From: an uncultured Lachnospiraceae bacterium
GTDB taxonomy: Bacteria; Bacillota; Clostridia; Lachnospirales; Lachnospiraceae
Length of the DNA: 31,150 nucleotides
Direction: 5' to 3'
NCBI GenBank assembly: GCA_934339365.1
Contig: CAKRHW010000020.1
Location: 1 to 31,150, forward strand
The translations under genes and the position numbers were made by a program. This document shows, one piece after another, positions 8,035-15,132 of this stretch (its first letter is position 1; each line of letters opens with the position of its first letter). Under the pieces are notes generated by a model. That model worked only from the letters and a program-made list of their open reading frames with translations, searched no databases and was not told where the DNA came from.

Positions 8035-8700
8035 CTATTCGTCTGCACTCTGATACTGATACCCCACTCCTATTACTGTCTTAATGTAATTATGTGGCAG
8101 TTTCTTTCTCAGGTTCTTTACATGAGCATCTATAATTCTGTCATTTCCAATATAATCCTCATTAAAAATAGAAAGAATCAGCTGCTCTCTGGTAAATACA
8201 CGCTTCGGATTCTGATGCAAGGTCTGAAGCAGCAAAAATTCACTTACCGTCAGCTCTAGAGAGTCCCCATTGTAAAAAGCCTGGTATGCATCATTTTCAA
8301 TGACTAATCCATGATTTTCTTCCTGTTTTGGCCTTACCCTTCGAAAAATGGTTTCCATTCTTTTTAACAAAATAATAGGCGAAACAGGCTTTACCACATA
8401 ATCATCTGCAAATGCATCAAAAGCCTGAATCTGAGTTCCCTCATCCCCTAATGCAGTCAGCATAATAACTGCCATATCTTTCTTCTCCCGGCGAATTCTT
8501 TTTAATACCTCAATTCCACTGATTTTTGGAACCATAATATCTAAAACCGCCATATCGAAGGATTGTTTTTCTAATGCATCAATGGCTTCCTGTCCATCCT
8601 CTGCTTCAAAAATCTCGTAATTTTTCATTTTCATATATTCCACTAAAACTTCCCGAATAGTAAGTTCATCTTCTAAAAATAAAATTCTTTGCGTTTCCAA
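8035..8700 (-). CDS. OmpR/PhoB-family response regulator
   Basis: The 221-residue protein has a receiver domain with acidic pair E10/D11, phosphoacceptor D54 (AVLDIMVP), a conserved T in MLTALGDEG and K in YVVKPVSP. A winged-helix DNA-binding domain follows from ~125 to the end (VIGVGYQYQ). The start codon is TTG at 8700, seven bases after AGGAGGG; no better-placed ATG exists. It is the first gene of a regulator-kinase-ABC exporter cluster. Its own promoter (8727-8758) and the ABC promoter (6372-6403) share 11-bp direct repeats, so it likely activates both itself and the exporter. Confidence 0.94.
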   Translation of the reverse strand: METQRILFLEDELTIREVLVEYMKMKNYEIFEAEDGQEAIDALEKQSFDMAVLDIMVPKISGIEVLKRIRREKKDMAVIMLTALGDEGTQIQAFDAFADDYVVKPVSPIILLKRMETIFRRVRPKQEENHGLVIENDAYQAFYNGDSLELTVSEFLLLQTLHQNPKRVFTREQLILSIFNEDYIGNDRIIDAHVKNLRKKLPHNYIKTVIGVGYQYQSADE

Positions 8701-8726
8701 TGTTTTCCCTCCTGTCTTTTCTTTTT

Positions 8727-8758
8727 ATTATAGCAAACCGATATGAATCTGAAATGAA
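8727..8758 (-). promoter_or_regulatory. Response regulator promoter with direct repeats
   Basis: Minus strand: TTCATTTCA (8750-8758) and TTCATATCG (8739-8747) repeat with an 11-bp period, then a 6-bp gap, then TATAAT (8727-8732) preceded by TTTGC. Half-sites, period and distance to the -10 box match the ABC promoter at 6372-6403, pointing to autoregulation by the OmpR-type regulator. Confidence 0.7.
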
Positions 8759-8782
8759 GATTTTTCAAATCCCTTTATCCAT

Positions 8783-8833
8783 AAAAAAAGAGCCGCTCAT
8801 TTTACGATTTTTACCCGTAAATGCAACAGCCCT
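8783..8833 (-). terminator. Long hairpin terminator, family copy 2
   Basis: On the minus strand, GGGCTGTTGCATTTACG pairs imperfectly with CGTAAAATGAGCGGCTC, then a run of seven T. It closes the decayed kinase region (last stop at 8841) and shields the response regulator promoter. Same overall design as 1231-1284 and 12419-12470. Confidence 0.7.
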
Positions 8834-8840
8834 GTTTTCT

Positions 8841-9558
8841 TTATTGTTTTGAATGCTTCATAATTGCAGCAAGTGTTTCTTCTAATTTTACTACATTTAC
8901 CGGTTTTGATAAATGTGCATTCATTTCACTTGCAAGAGAACGTCTGACATCTTCATCAAACGCATTGGCACTCATTGCTATAATTGGTATTGTTTGACAA
9001 TCCTCTCTTGATAGCTTACGAATTTCCCGCGTTGCTTCTAATCCATCCATCACCGGCATCATAATATTCATCAAAATCAAATCATAATATCCTGACGGAT
9101 TATTCTTCACACATGTGACAGCTTCCTGCCCATTATACGCCTCTTCTACCACTAACACACGTTTTCCTTTGAAATCAATACTTGTAGTATTCTCACTGGT
9201 AATCATTTGTTTTTCTTCAATAGATGTTAACAGAATTTTAAATTGAAAAATACTGCCCTTATTCAATTCACTGTCTAACATAATCTCAGAATCCATCATA
9301 TGAACCAGCCTGCTACAAATTGCCCATGTTACTTACCTTATGCTGAAGTGCAGCCATATAGGGCTGATAGAAAAAATCATCTGCCTTGCGTTTTCCCTGT
9401 CCCTCAAATCGAAATTCCGTTGACCATGCACTGTCAAGTGAAATCTCCATATCATGTGCTAACTGTTTATTTCCTCTTTCTAACAAAAGGTCTGTATTCG
9501 ATGCCGTCTTCGTCTGTGGATCGGAATCTCTTACAAAAATTCTGATACCACGTTTCAA
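8841..9558 (-). pseudogene. Hybrid histidine kinase remnant with internal deletions
   Basis: Three kinase pieces are joined. From 9558 to about 9330 a frame encodes a sensor-like segment (ending in ADDFFYQPYMAALQHK). It then runs, out of frame, into the end of an ATPase domain: in the right frame the DNA reads AICSRLVHMMDSEIMLDSE followed by NKGSIFQFKI, the kinase G2-box tail. Last comes a receiver domain (stop at 8841) with two lesions: about 25 residues between RVLVVE and EAYNGQEAV are missing, taking the acidic pair, and the phosphoacceptor position reads LILMNIMMP with Asn (AAT) in place of Asp. The HisKA region and most of the ATPase are gone. A terminator of the long-hairpin family follows. 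Clearly non-functional as a phosphorelay. Confidence 0.85.
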
Positions 9559-10302
9559 AAGATTTCTCTGAAGTATATTTTTTTACTTCCTCTTCTCTCG
9601 ATGCACCCGCTTTGATTGCAGCATCCATTGCTTTTTTATCCTCTGTAATCTGGTCTGATAAATTATAATCTAATACCTTACGTGCACGAAATCCATTTTC
9701 AAAATTCTTTGTTGTATAGAACTTTGAATCATCAAACTGATCTAATACATTCTCTAAACAACTATAGGTTTTCTTGTTCATTTTGATATTTTTTTCTTTG
9801 ATAATGCTATCTAATGACGTAAGATTATTAGCCTCTTTTAACACCGGAAGATACGCAGACTGACAAACAAACTGTAAATTCTGTTCCTTTTTTGTAAACC
9901 ATTTTAAAAACTCACAAGATGCATATTCATGCTGCTCATCTGATTTTGTAACAGCCATACCTGCTCCCTGCTGAACCTTATAAGCCTGTCCACCCTCCAT
10001 GATTGGTGCTTTCCTTACAATAAAATGCAGATGAAGTAGAGCCTGTATATGCAAGAATATTTCCAATCTTTCCATCATCCTTTACATCTTTCGTCTGTGC
10101 ATCTGTCCACTCATAATACTTCTCAGCAACTTTGACCACACCTTCTACGGTTGCAAGATCATCTAACTGAACCCCGTTTGCTTTCGCAAAGGGCTCCCAG
10201 TCTGTCTTATTGAATTCCTCTACCAGTTCATCAAAAGTTGCCTGCTAATGACATGGTCAAAATTGCTAATGCAATACTTCCTGCCAAAAATCTTTTCTTC
10301 AT
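9500..10302 (-). pseudogene. Sugar-type ABC solute-binding lipoprotein remnant
   Basis: The ATG at 10302 follows AAGGGAGC and starts a normal lipoprotein signal (MKKRFLAGSIALAILTMSLA) but reaches a stop three codons later. In another frame the interior continues with ATFDELVEEFNKTDWEPFAK and GKIGNILAYTGSTSSAFY. A further shift near 10015 then leads to the conserved tail APIMEGGQAYKVQQGAGMAV, EYASCEFLKWF and FETWYQNFCK. This pattern, with the binding-protein hallmark 'GGQAYKVQQGAG', fits extracellular solute-binding proteins of sugar ABC importers. At least one large deletion (behind the signal peptide) and one frameshift are needed. The remnant merges with the kinase remnant near 9530, as if two neighbouring genes were fused by deletions. 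Confidence 0.8.
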
Positions 10303-10438
10303 AATAACATCGCTCCCTTCTGAATGGATGCACATTTTTGCCATTCCATTTCAAAAAAACTGTTTCATTTGTACCATATTTTACCATAGACAGGAACCAG
10401 AAATCTACATTTATACGTATTTTGTTTTTTAATTTTAC

Positions 10439-10473
10439 CTAAAAAAAACGACAGTGTAAACGTACACTGCCGG
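10439..10473 (-). terminator. Terminator after the DUF4234 gene
   Basis: Minus strand: CAGTGTA (pairing with TACACTG) forms a tight stem with a 4-base loop, followed by eight T. It lies 8 bp beyond the DUF4234 stop. The 136 bp between it and the solute-binding remnant (10303-10438) show no gene. Confidence 0.85.
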
Positions 10474-10480
10474 CCATATT

Positions 10481-11062
10481 TTATAAATTATGAGCTCTGT
10501 TATAAGCATTAAAAATCTTATTTGAATTGTTGATTAAAATATTCATTGCAATCAATGGTCCGATTCCGCAAAGAAACGATCCTAAAATAATCCATAATAA
10601 AATGGTTGTTCCATTCTCCTGGAAATTCATTCCATAACGTGGTGCATTCATTGCAAGTCTGTTCCCAAGCTTATAATACCAGTAATATGCATATATTCCA
10701 CAAGTTAAAAATGACAATACCACAAATGCAACTAACCCTGATGTATTTTCTCCATCTCCATCACAGGCAATATTCGCATCATGTGCAATCTTATACAAGA
10801 AATAATACCCATAGATTCCACAAGTGATAATTGTAAGAATAATATAAGACACAATTCCCCTGTCATCTTTTAATCGTTGCCCACCTGTTCCATTCACAGA
10901 CTGTTTCACTTCATTTAATGCGCTGTCCATTTCTCTTTCTGCCTGATTAAACATATTGTTAGCCGCATCCGCTACTTTGCCTGCCTCAGATAAATTCTCT
11001 CCACAGGAAGGACAGATCTTCGTACCATCCGGCACCTGCCTTCCACACTTTGAACAATACAT
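10481..11062 (-). CDS. Zinc-ribbon plus DUF4234 membrane protein
   Basis: The 193-residue protein opens with a zinc ribbon (C3, C6, C17, C20 in MYCSKCG and ICPSCG), continues with a polar helix (about 25-60), then a DUF4234 domain made of repeated hydrophobic segments: SYIILTIITCGIYGYYFLYK, LVAFVVLSFLTCGIYAYYWY and TTILLWIILGSFLCGIGPLI. The repeated 'TCGIYxYYxxYK' signature is typical of DUF4234. Function of the family is not known. It is transcribed 13 bp after the DUF2752 gene with a good AGGAGGAAG ribosome site, and a strong terminator follows, so these two membrane proteins form a two-gene operon. Confidence 0.9.
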   Translation of the reverse strand: MYCSKCGRQVPDGTKICPSCGENLSEAGKVADAANNMFNQAEREMDSALNEVKQSVNGTGGQRLKDDRGIVSYIILTIITCGIYGYYFLYKIAHDANIACDGDGENTSGLVAFVVLSFLTCGIYAYYWYYKLGNRLAMNAPRYGMNFQENGTTILLWIILGSFLCGIGPLIAMNILINNSNKIFNAYNRAHNL

Positions 11063-11075
11063 AACTTCTTCCTCC

Positions 11076-11492
11076 TTAAGTAAATAATAAGCTGAAAAGT
11101 CGAAATATCAAACCATCTCTCGGAGAAAAAACGACAATATTGTTATTCCCACTTCTCATTCTCAACAAATAAATTGTAACAAATAGTACAATAAATGTAA
11201 ATATTAGAATAGAATAAATTTTTTTGTTGACTTTATTCCGAAAAATTACTGTAACAACAAACAAAGGTGGCAAGAAAAATAATGGATGATACTGCAATGC
11301 TTTTGAAATATCCAGATGCAAAAAAGCAATCCATGCCCTTGTCATACCACACCCCGGACAGGATATTCCGGTCAGATATTTGATTGGACAGGTAATTCCA
11401 AATGCCTGCATGCATCCATACACCAAAACCACCGCAAAAATGGCACCTGCCTTTTCCATAATATTATATTTTTCCATCCATTTTTTCATACC
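11076..11492 (-). CDS. DUF2752 membrane protein
   Basis: The diagnostic DUF2752 core is present: CPIKYLTGISCPGCGMTRAW followed by HLDISKALQYHPLFFLPP, with cysteines in 'CPGCGMTRA'. Three hydrophobic helices are visible (GAIFAVVLVYGCMQAFGI, HPLFFLPPLFVVTVIF, IYSILIFTFIVLFVTIYLL). I start at the ATG at 11492, with AAGGA nine bases upstream; the ATG at 11507 is inside the T tract of the preceding terminator. DUF2752 proteins are small inner-membrane proteins of unknown function often found beside DUF4234 or zinc-ribbon proteins, as here. Length 138 residues is normal. Confidence 0.88.
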   Translation of the reverse strand, partial: GMKKWMEKYNIMEKAGAIFAVVLVYGCMQAFGITCPIKYLTGISCPGCGMTRAWIAFLHLDISKALQYHPLFFLPPLFVVTVIFRNKVNKKIYSILIFTFIVLFVTIYLLRMRSGNNNIVVFSPRDGLIFRLFSLLFT

Positions 11493-11512
11493 AGATAATC
11501 CTTTCATAAAAA

Positions 11513-11550
11513 AATAACATCAGAAACATTTTCATATTTCTGATGTTATT
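11513..11550. terminator. Bidirectional terminator
   Basis: Perfect 14-bp arms (AATAACATCAGAAA 11513-11526; its complement 11537-11550) surround a 10-base loop. T tracts lie on both strands. It ends the small-gene transcript coming from 11886 and sits right before the DUF2752 gene. Confidence 0.85.
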
Positions 11551-11579
11551 TTATCATACACAGATATTCATTTCTATCA

Positions 11580-11886
11580 TTAGTCTGTTTTTATTTTATT
11601 CTCATCTTTCATCAGGGATGTAATAATTTTATCCAACGAAGAACTAACTCTGGAAATACTTTCTATCTTTTTTTCTTTTTCCACAGGAATTTTCTTCTTT
11701 TTCTTATATCGGATGGATGCATCTAAAGAGGCCCATGCATCCATTAAATCGAATAAATCCTGTTCCATGCTGTTGTTTATAATTGTCGTTCAACGCATTG
11801 ATATAACTCTCTGTCTGTTGAATTGCACTCTCATACTTTTCCTGATATCGTTTTGTTTTCCAGTACTTTTCTATATCGTCTTTCAT
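11580..11886 (-). pseudogene. Small charged protein gene with a frameshift
   Basis: The gene starts at ATG 11886 behind AAGGAG and encodes MKDDIEKYWKTKRYQEKYES and onward to a YINALNDNYKQQ segment; the frame then turns to low-quality sequence. The adjacent frame, from about 11770, carries a natural continuation (MEQDLFDLMDAWASLDASIR, a KKKKK stretch, and a helical tail to the stop at 11580). Two such half-length pieces overlapping by 65 bp without a second ribosome site are best explained by a one-base frameshift in a gene of about 100 residues. No homopolymer marks the site, so a sequencing error or programmed shift is less likely but possible. Family not recognised; the product would be acidic-basic, helical and cytoplasmic. 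Confidence 0.55.
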
Positions 11887-11932
11887 TTTTCTCCTTACTT
11901 TAGAAACATCTTTCGTTCCAAACCACCATAAT

Positions 11933-12067
11933 TTACACTTCCTGTACTACACTCCCATTCATTTTTTCTGTTCCTTCCATCTGAAGTTTCTTAAATGACA
12001 GATCATCAGAAGTTTTCTCAGGTATTTCATCTTTTCCTCGAATAATAAAAGTTACGATTTTCACCAT
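11933..12067 (-). pseudogene. Short remnant, unrecognised
   Basis: A 44-codon frame (MVKIVTFIIRGKDEIPEKTS to the stop at 11933) has no ribosome site. Upstream, a different frame gives VDIDLNTTYGENRNFYYSRK just before a stop, so the two may be pieces of one frameshifted gene. Nothing identifies the family. The stretch between the small genes (11887-12098) holds nothing else that I can support. Confidence 0.3.
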
Positions 12068-12098
12068 AAGTGGTATTTAAATCAATATCCACAAATAA

Positions 12099-12338
12099 CT
12101 ATGGTCGAAATTCATGATTGCAAAGATAAATTAATCCACCTAAGTATCCTAAAATAACAGACGGATATCCTACAAAACAAATCAGCCAATCCATTCCAGG
12201 TAAAAATCTTCTTCCAATCACTGCCCATACCACTGCTCCGACGATAGCCATGAGAAGCATAAGAATGAAGATATATAATCGGCTCTTGCATCGAATGCTG
12301 ATATTTAACTCTTGAATTTTTCCCCATAAATACTTCAT
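12099..12338 (-). CDS. Small membrane protein, unknown
   Basis: A 79-residue protein with two hydrophobic helices: LYIFILMLLMAIVGAVVWAV (about 21-40) and DWLICFVGYPSVILGYLGGL (about 49-68), with basic residues before the first. The ATG at 12338 has GGAGGTGG 5 bases upstream; an earlier in-frame ATG overlaps that site and is not the start. It is followed by a region of small remnants and preceded by the terminator of the SIR2 gene, so it is a separate unit. I do not recognise the family. Confidence 0.6.
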   Translation of the reverse strand: MKYLWGKIQELNISIRCKSRLYIFILMLLMAIVGAVVWAVIGRRFLPGMDWLICFVGYPSVILGYLGGLIYLCNHEFRP

Positions 12339-12418
12339 GATTACCACCTCCATTGTTTAAGGATACAATGAATAAGTAAAATCTAACTGAATCTCCATGT
12401 ATAGTTTATGTAAAGTGA

Positions 12419-12470
12419 GAAAAAAAGCTGCCATCTTACGAATTTTTATTCGTAAAACAACAGCTTTTCC
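12419..12470 (-). terminator. Long hairpin terminator, family copy 3
   Basis: Minus strand: AAAAGCTG with CAGCTTTT as outer stem, TTACGAAT with ATTCGTAA as inner stem, then seven T. It lies 8 bp after the SIR2 gene stop and shares sequence (GCTGTTG, central AT stem, GGCAGCTTT) with the copies at 1231-1284 and 8783-8833. Confidence 0.85.
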
Positions 12471-12477
12471 TATTATC

Positions 12478-13323
12478 TTATTCCTGCAGCAGCATTTCTA
12501 ATACTGCATATGTCTTCCTTCCTAACTCTTCCTCTAACGGAACCTTATCTGCCCTGTCAAGTACTTCCTTTGGCAAATCATAAAGATCAATTACCTGCAA
12601 TCCTTTGTCTTCATAATATTTGCACAAATATTTCTTACCGGCATGATTACTACTTGAAAAGAAAAAATTCTTATGCATATCCTTCTTTACATTCATCTCC
12701 TGTGCAATAAATTCAATCCAGCTTGTAAATGTATTTAGATTATAATCATTTAAAGAATAGCCTACAAACAAAAATACATGGTCAATTAATAACGACTTTA
12801 AAAATGTTTCCATCAAACGATGAGACTCTGAGTATTGCATATAATCTGATTCTTTAAAAACTACATCTTTTACATTGTCAATATCTCCATGCATTTTAAT
12901 CAGATAATTATTGGCATTCACTTTTAAAAGGTCTTTATCCTCTCTGATAATCTCATATCCATCCGCTACCTTATCAAGCAGTTTATCATAATTGGTTGTT
13001 ACGATATGCTTCGGATGAATCTTTACAATCAATTCATCTAAAATATTCGGATCTGCCTTGGGAGAAATAATTTTTCTTAAAAGATCATAATATTCCTGAT
13101 GTCCTTCACTGCTATCCATTCCATAAAAGTACTGAGGAATCCGAATATATTCATCTGTTGAAAGCCGCTCTACCGGATATTCCATCTGGTTTGCAAACAT
13201 TCGTACCATCTGTCCCCAGGTTGGTACTCCTGAATTTTTAGAAACTCCGGCACCTACAAAGATTACAAGCTTATTTCTTTTTAAATATACCTGCATATCT
13301 TTTATCATATCATAAAATTTCAT
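12478..13323 (-). CDS. SIR2-like domain protein, possible NADase
   Basis: The 281-residue protein has the SIR2 NAD-binding elements: VIFVGAGVSKNSGVPTW (about 20-36), the loop HIVTTNYDKLLDK with the conserved Asn, KMHGD with the candidate catalytic His, and VFLFVGYSLNDYN. The ~80 residues after that are not recognised. There is no zinc-binding CxxC pair of the classical deacetylases, so it belongs to the bacterial SIR2-like group, several members of which degrade NAD+ in anti-phage defence (for example ThsA and DSR proteins). No sensor gene such as TIR or helicase lies beside it. It has its own terminator and a GAGGA ribosome site 7 bases before the ATG. Cytoplasmic. Confidence 0.85.
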   Translation of the reverse strand: MKFYDMIKDMQVYLKRNKLVIFVGAGVSKNSGVPTWGQMVRMFANQMEYPVERLSTDEYIRIPQYFYGMDSSEGHQEYYDLLRKIISPKADPNILDELIVKIHPKHIVTTNYDKLLDKVADGYEIIREDKDLLKVNANNYLIKMHGDIDNVKDVVFKESDYMQYSESHRLMETFLKSLLIDHVFLFVGYSLNDYNLNTFTSWIEFIAQEMNVKKDMHKNFFFSSSNHAGKKYLCKYYEDKGLQVIDLYDLPKEVLDRADKVPLEEELGRKTYAVLEMLLQE

Positions 13324-13434
13324 CCCAAATCCTCTTTTCTAGTAATAATCTCCTACCTAAATTTTATTTTCATTATACCATTGAAGTATCTAAATAGCCA
13401 GAAATATTCCGGTCTCATTTTATTTTGACACTCT

Positions 13435-15021
13435 TTAGAAAGAAGTTCCTAAAATCTCATTTAAATCCTCTTGCGGTGTACGAATAGGATGAATCTGGTA
13501 TTCCTTCACTAAAAATTCTAATACATTCTGAGAAAGAAATGCGGGAAGGGATGGTCCTAAATAAATATTTTTTATGCCTAAATGCAATAATGTTAATAAA
13601 ATGCAGACTGCTTTCTGTTCATACCAGGATAAAATCATAGAAAGCGGAAGTTCATTTACGGAACATTCAAATGCCTCTGCCAGTGCTACTGCCACTTTTA
13701 TTGCACCATACGCATCATTGCACTGTCCCATATCCATTATTCTAGGAAGTCCTGCAATCTTTCCTAATTCAAGATCATGAAAACGATATTTTCCACAGGC
13801 AAGTGTTAAAATTACCGAATCCTCCGGTGTCTGCTTCACAAATTCTGTGTAATAATCTCTTCCCTTTTTTGCTCCGTCGCATCCACCAACCAGGAAGAAA
13901 TGGCTGATTTGTCCACTTTTTACAGCCTCAATCACCTGATCTGCAATACTTAGAATTGTTCCATGACTAAATCCTGTTACCACATGATTTCCACCATTAT
14001 GTCCACTTCTTCTTTGTACTTTATCATATCCACCAAGTGCTAATGCCTTTTCAATCACAGGTGTGAAATCCTTATCTTCTCCAATATGCACCATTTCCGG
14101 ATAAGAAACCACTTCGGTTGTAAATACCCGATCTTTATAACTATCTTTTACCGGCATAAGACAATTCGTTGTAAATAAAATCGCTCCCGGAACATTTGCA
14201 AATTCCTTTTGCTGATTTTGCCATGCCGTTCCAAAATTTCCTTTTAAATGTTTGTATTTTTTCAATTCCGGATAAGCATGTGCCGGCAGCATTTCCCCAT
14301 GCGTGTAAACATTGACTCCTTTTCCTTCTGTCTGTTTTAACAGAATTTCAAGGTCTTTTAAATCATGTCCTGTAATAATAATAAACGGTCCCGCTTCTAT
14401 ATCAAACGAAACTTCTGTCGGTACCGGTAAACCATAAGTACCTGTATTTGCACGATCTAACATTTCCATGCATATGAAATTTACTTCACCGACTTTTAAC
14501 ACAACCGGCAATAATTCATCCATTGTTGCTTCCCGACTTAGAAGTGAAAGTGCCTGATAGAAAAAATGATTCACTTCTTCGTTTTGATATCCCAAAACCC
14601 GGGCATGATATGCATAGGCAGCCATTCCTCGAATTCCAAATAAAATAAGAGATTTTAAAGAACGAATATCTTCCTCTGCCTGCCAGATTTTGTTTAAATC
14701 ATAATCCTCTTCCACCTTACAGCCAGCCAGATGTGCAAGACGATTTTTTTCCTTCTTGACTTCACCAATCATTTCCCTTAATATTTCTTTATTAAAATTA
14801 ACGTTTGTCAAGGTAGAAAACAATCCTTCTATTACAAGACGGTCCGTTACTTCTGTCCGTTTCTGATTTCCACATACCTTTGCCAGACTAACCAGTGCTC
14901 CTGTCAGCTGATCCTGTAAATTTGCTGTTTCGGCATCCTTGCCACAGACTCCTGCCGCACCTGTACATCCGTTACATCCTGCGGTCTGCTCACATTGAAA
15001 ACAAAACATCTTCTGATCCAT
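13435..15021 (-). CDS. hcp: Hydroxylamine reductase / hybrid cluster protein
   Basis: This is a complete hybrid-cluster protein of 528 residues. The N-terminal iron-sulfur motif is MFCFQCEQTAGCNGCTG with C26 following. The hybrid-cluster ligands are all in place: GHDL, GEMLPAH, TTNCLMP, GGCDGAKKG, LACGKYRF, GQCNDAYGA and WYEQKA. Hcp reduces hydroxylamine in vitro and detoxifies nitric oxide in anaerobes. The gene is divergent from a Crp/Fnr-type regulator, with a 111-bp spacer containing a perfect 16-base palindrome, the layout expected for HcpR-like control by nitrosative stress. An AAAGG-type ribosome site precedes the ATG. Cytoplasmic, monocistronic as far as visible. Confidence 0.97.
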   Translation of the reverse strand: MDQKMFCFQCEQTAGCNGCTGAAGVCGKDAETANLQDQLTGALVSLAKVCGNQKRTEVTDRLVIEGLFSTLTNVNFNKEILREMIGEVKKEKNRLAHLAGCKVEEDYDLNKIWQAEEDIRSLKSLILFGIRGMAAYAYHARVLGYQNEEVNHFFYQALSLLSREATMDELLPVVLKVGEVNFICMEMLDRANTGTYGLPVPTEVSFDIEAGPFIIITGHDLKDLEILLKQTEGKGVNVYTHGEMLPAHAYPELKKYKHLKGNFGTAWQNQQKEFANVPGAILFTTNCLMPVKDSYKDRVFTTEVVSYPEMVHIGEDKDFTPVIEKALALGGYDKVQRRSGHNGGNHVVTGFSHGTILSIADQVIEAVKSGQISHFFLVGGCDGAKKGRDYYTEFVKQTPEDSVILTLACGKYRFHDLELGKIAGLPRIMDMGQCNDAYGAIKVAVALAEAFECSVNELPLSMILSWYEQKAVCILLTLLHLGIKNIYLGPSLPAFLSQNVLEFLVKEYQIHPIRTPQEDLNEILGTSF

Positions 15022-15092
15022 TTCTCTTTTCCTTTCTTTATTTCATAGATACTTTTGACACTCACATCATACAACGGATATTTTTAAAGTTC

Positions 15093-15108
15093 TGTTGTAA
15101 TTACAACA
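15093..15108. promoter_or_regulatory. Palindromic Crp/Fnr-type operator, hcp intergenic
   Basis: TGTTGTAA and TTACAACA form a perfect 16-bp palindrome in the spacer between hcp and the divergent Crp/Fnr gene, 25 bp from the regulator's ATG. Size and symmetry fit a Crp/Fnr dimer site. Its position suits control of both genes. Confidence 0.7.
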
Positions 15109-15132
15109 TTTTAAAAGAAAGAAGAACAAAAA

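Noticed and set aside
9313..9558. An 81-codon frame as an independent gene
   Set aside because: Its sequence continues into a kinase G2 tail in another frame and lacks a ribosome site; it is part of the decayed kinase.
13324..13434. Terminator or small gene between hcp and the SIR2 gene
   Set aside because: No stem with a T tract and no ORF with a ribosome site was found in this 111-bp gap; it probably holds only the SIR2 promoter.
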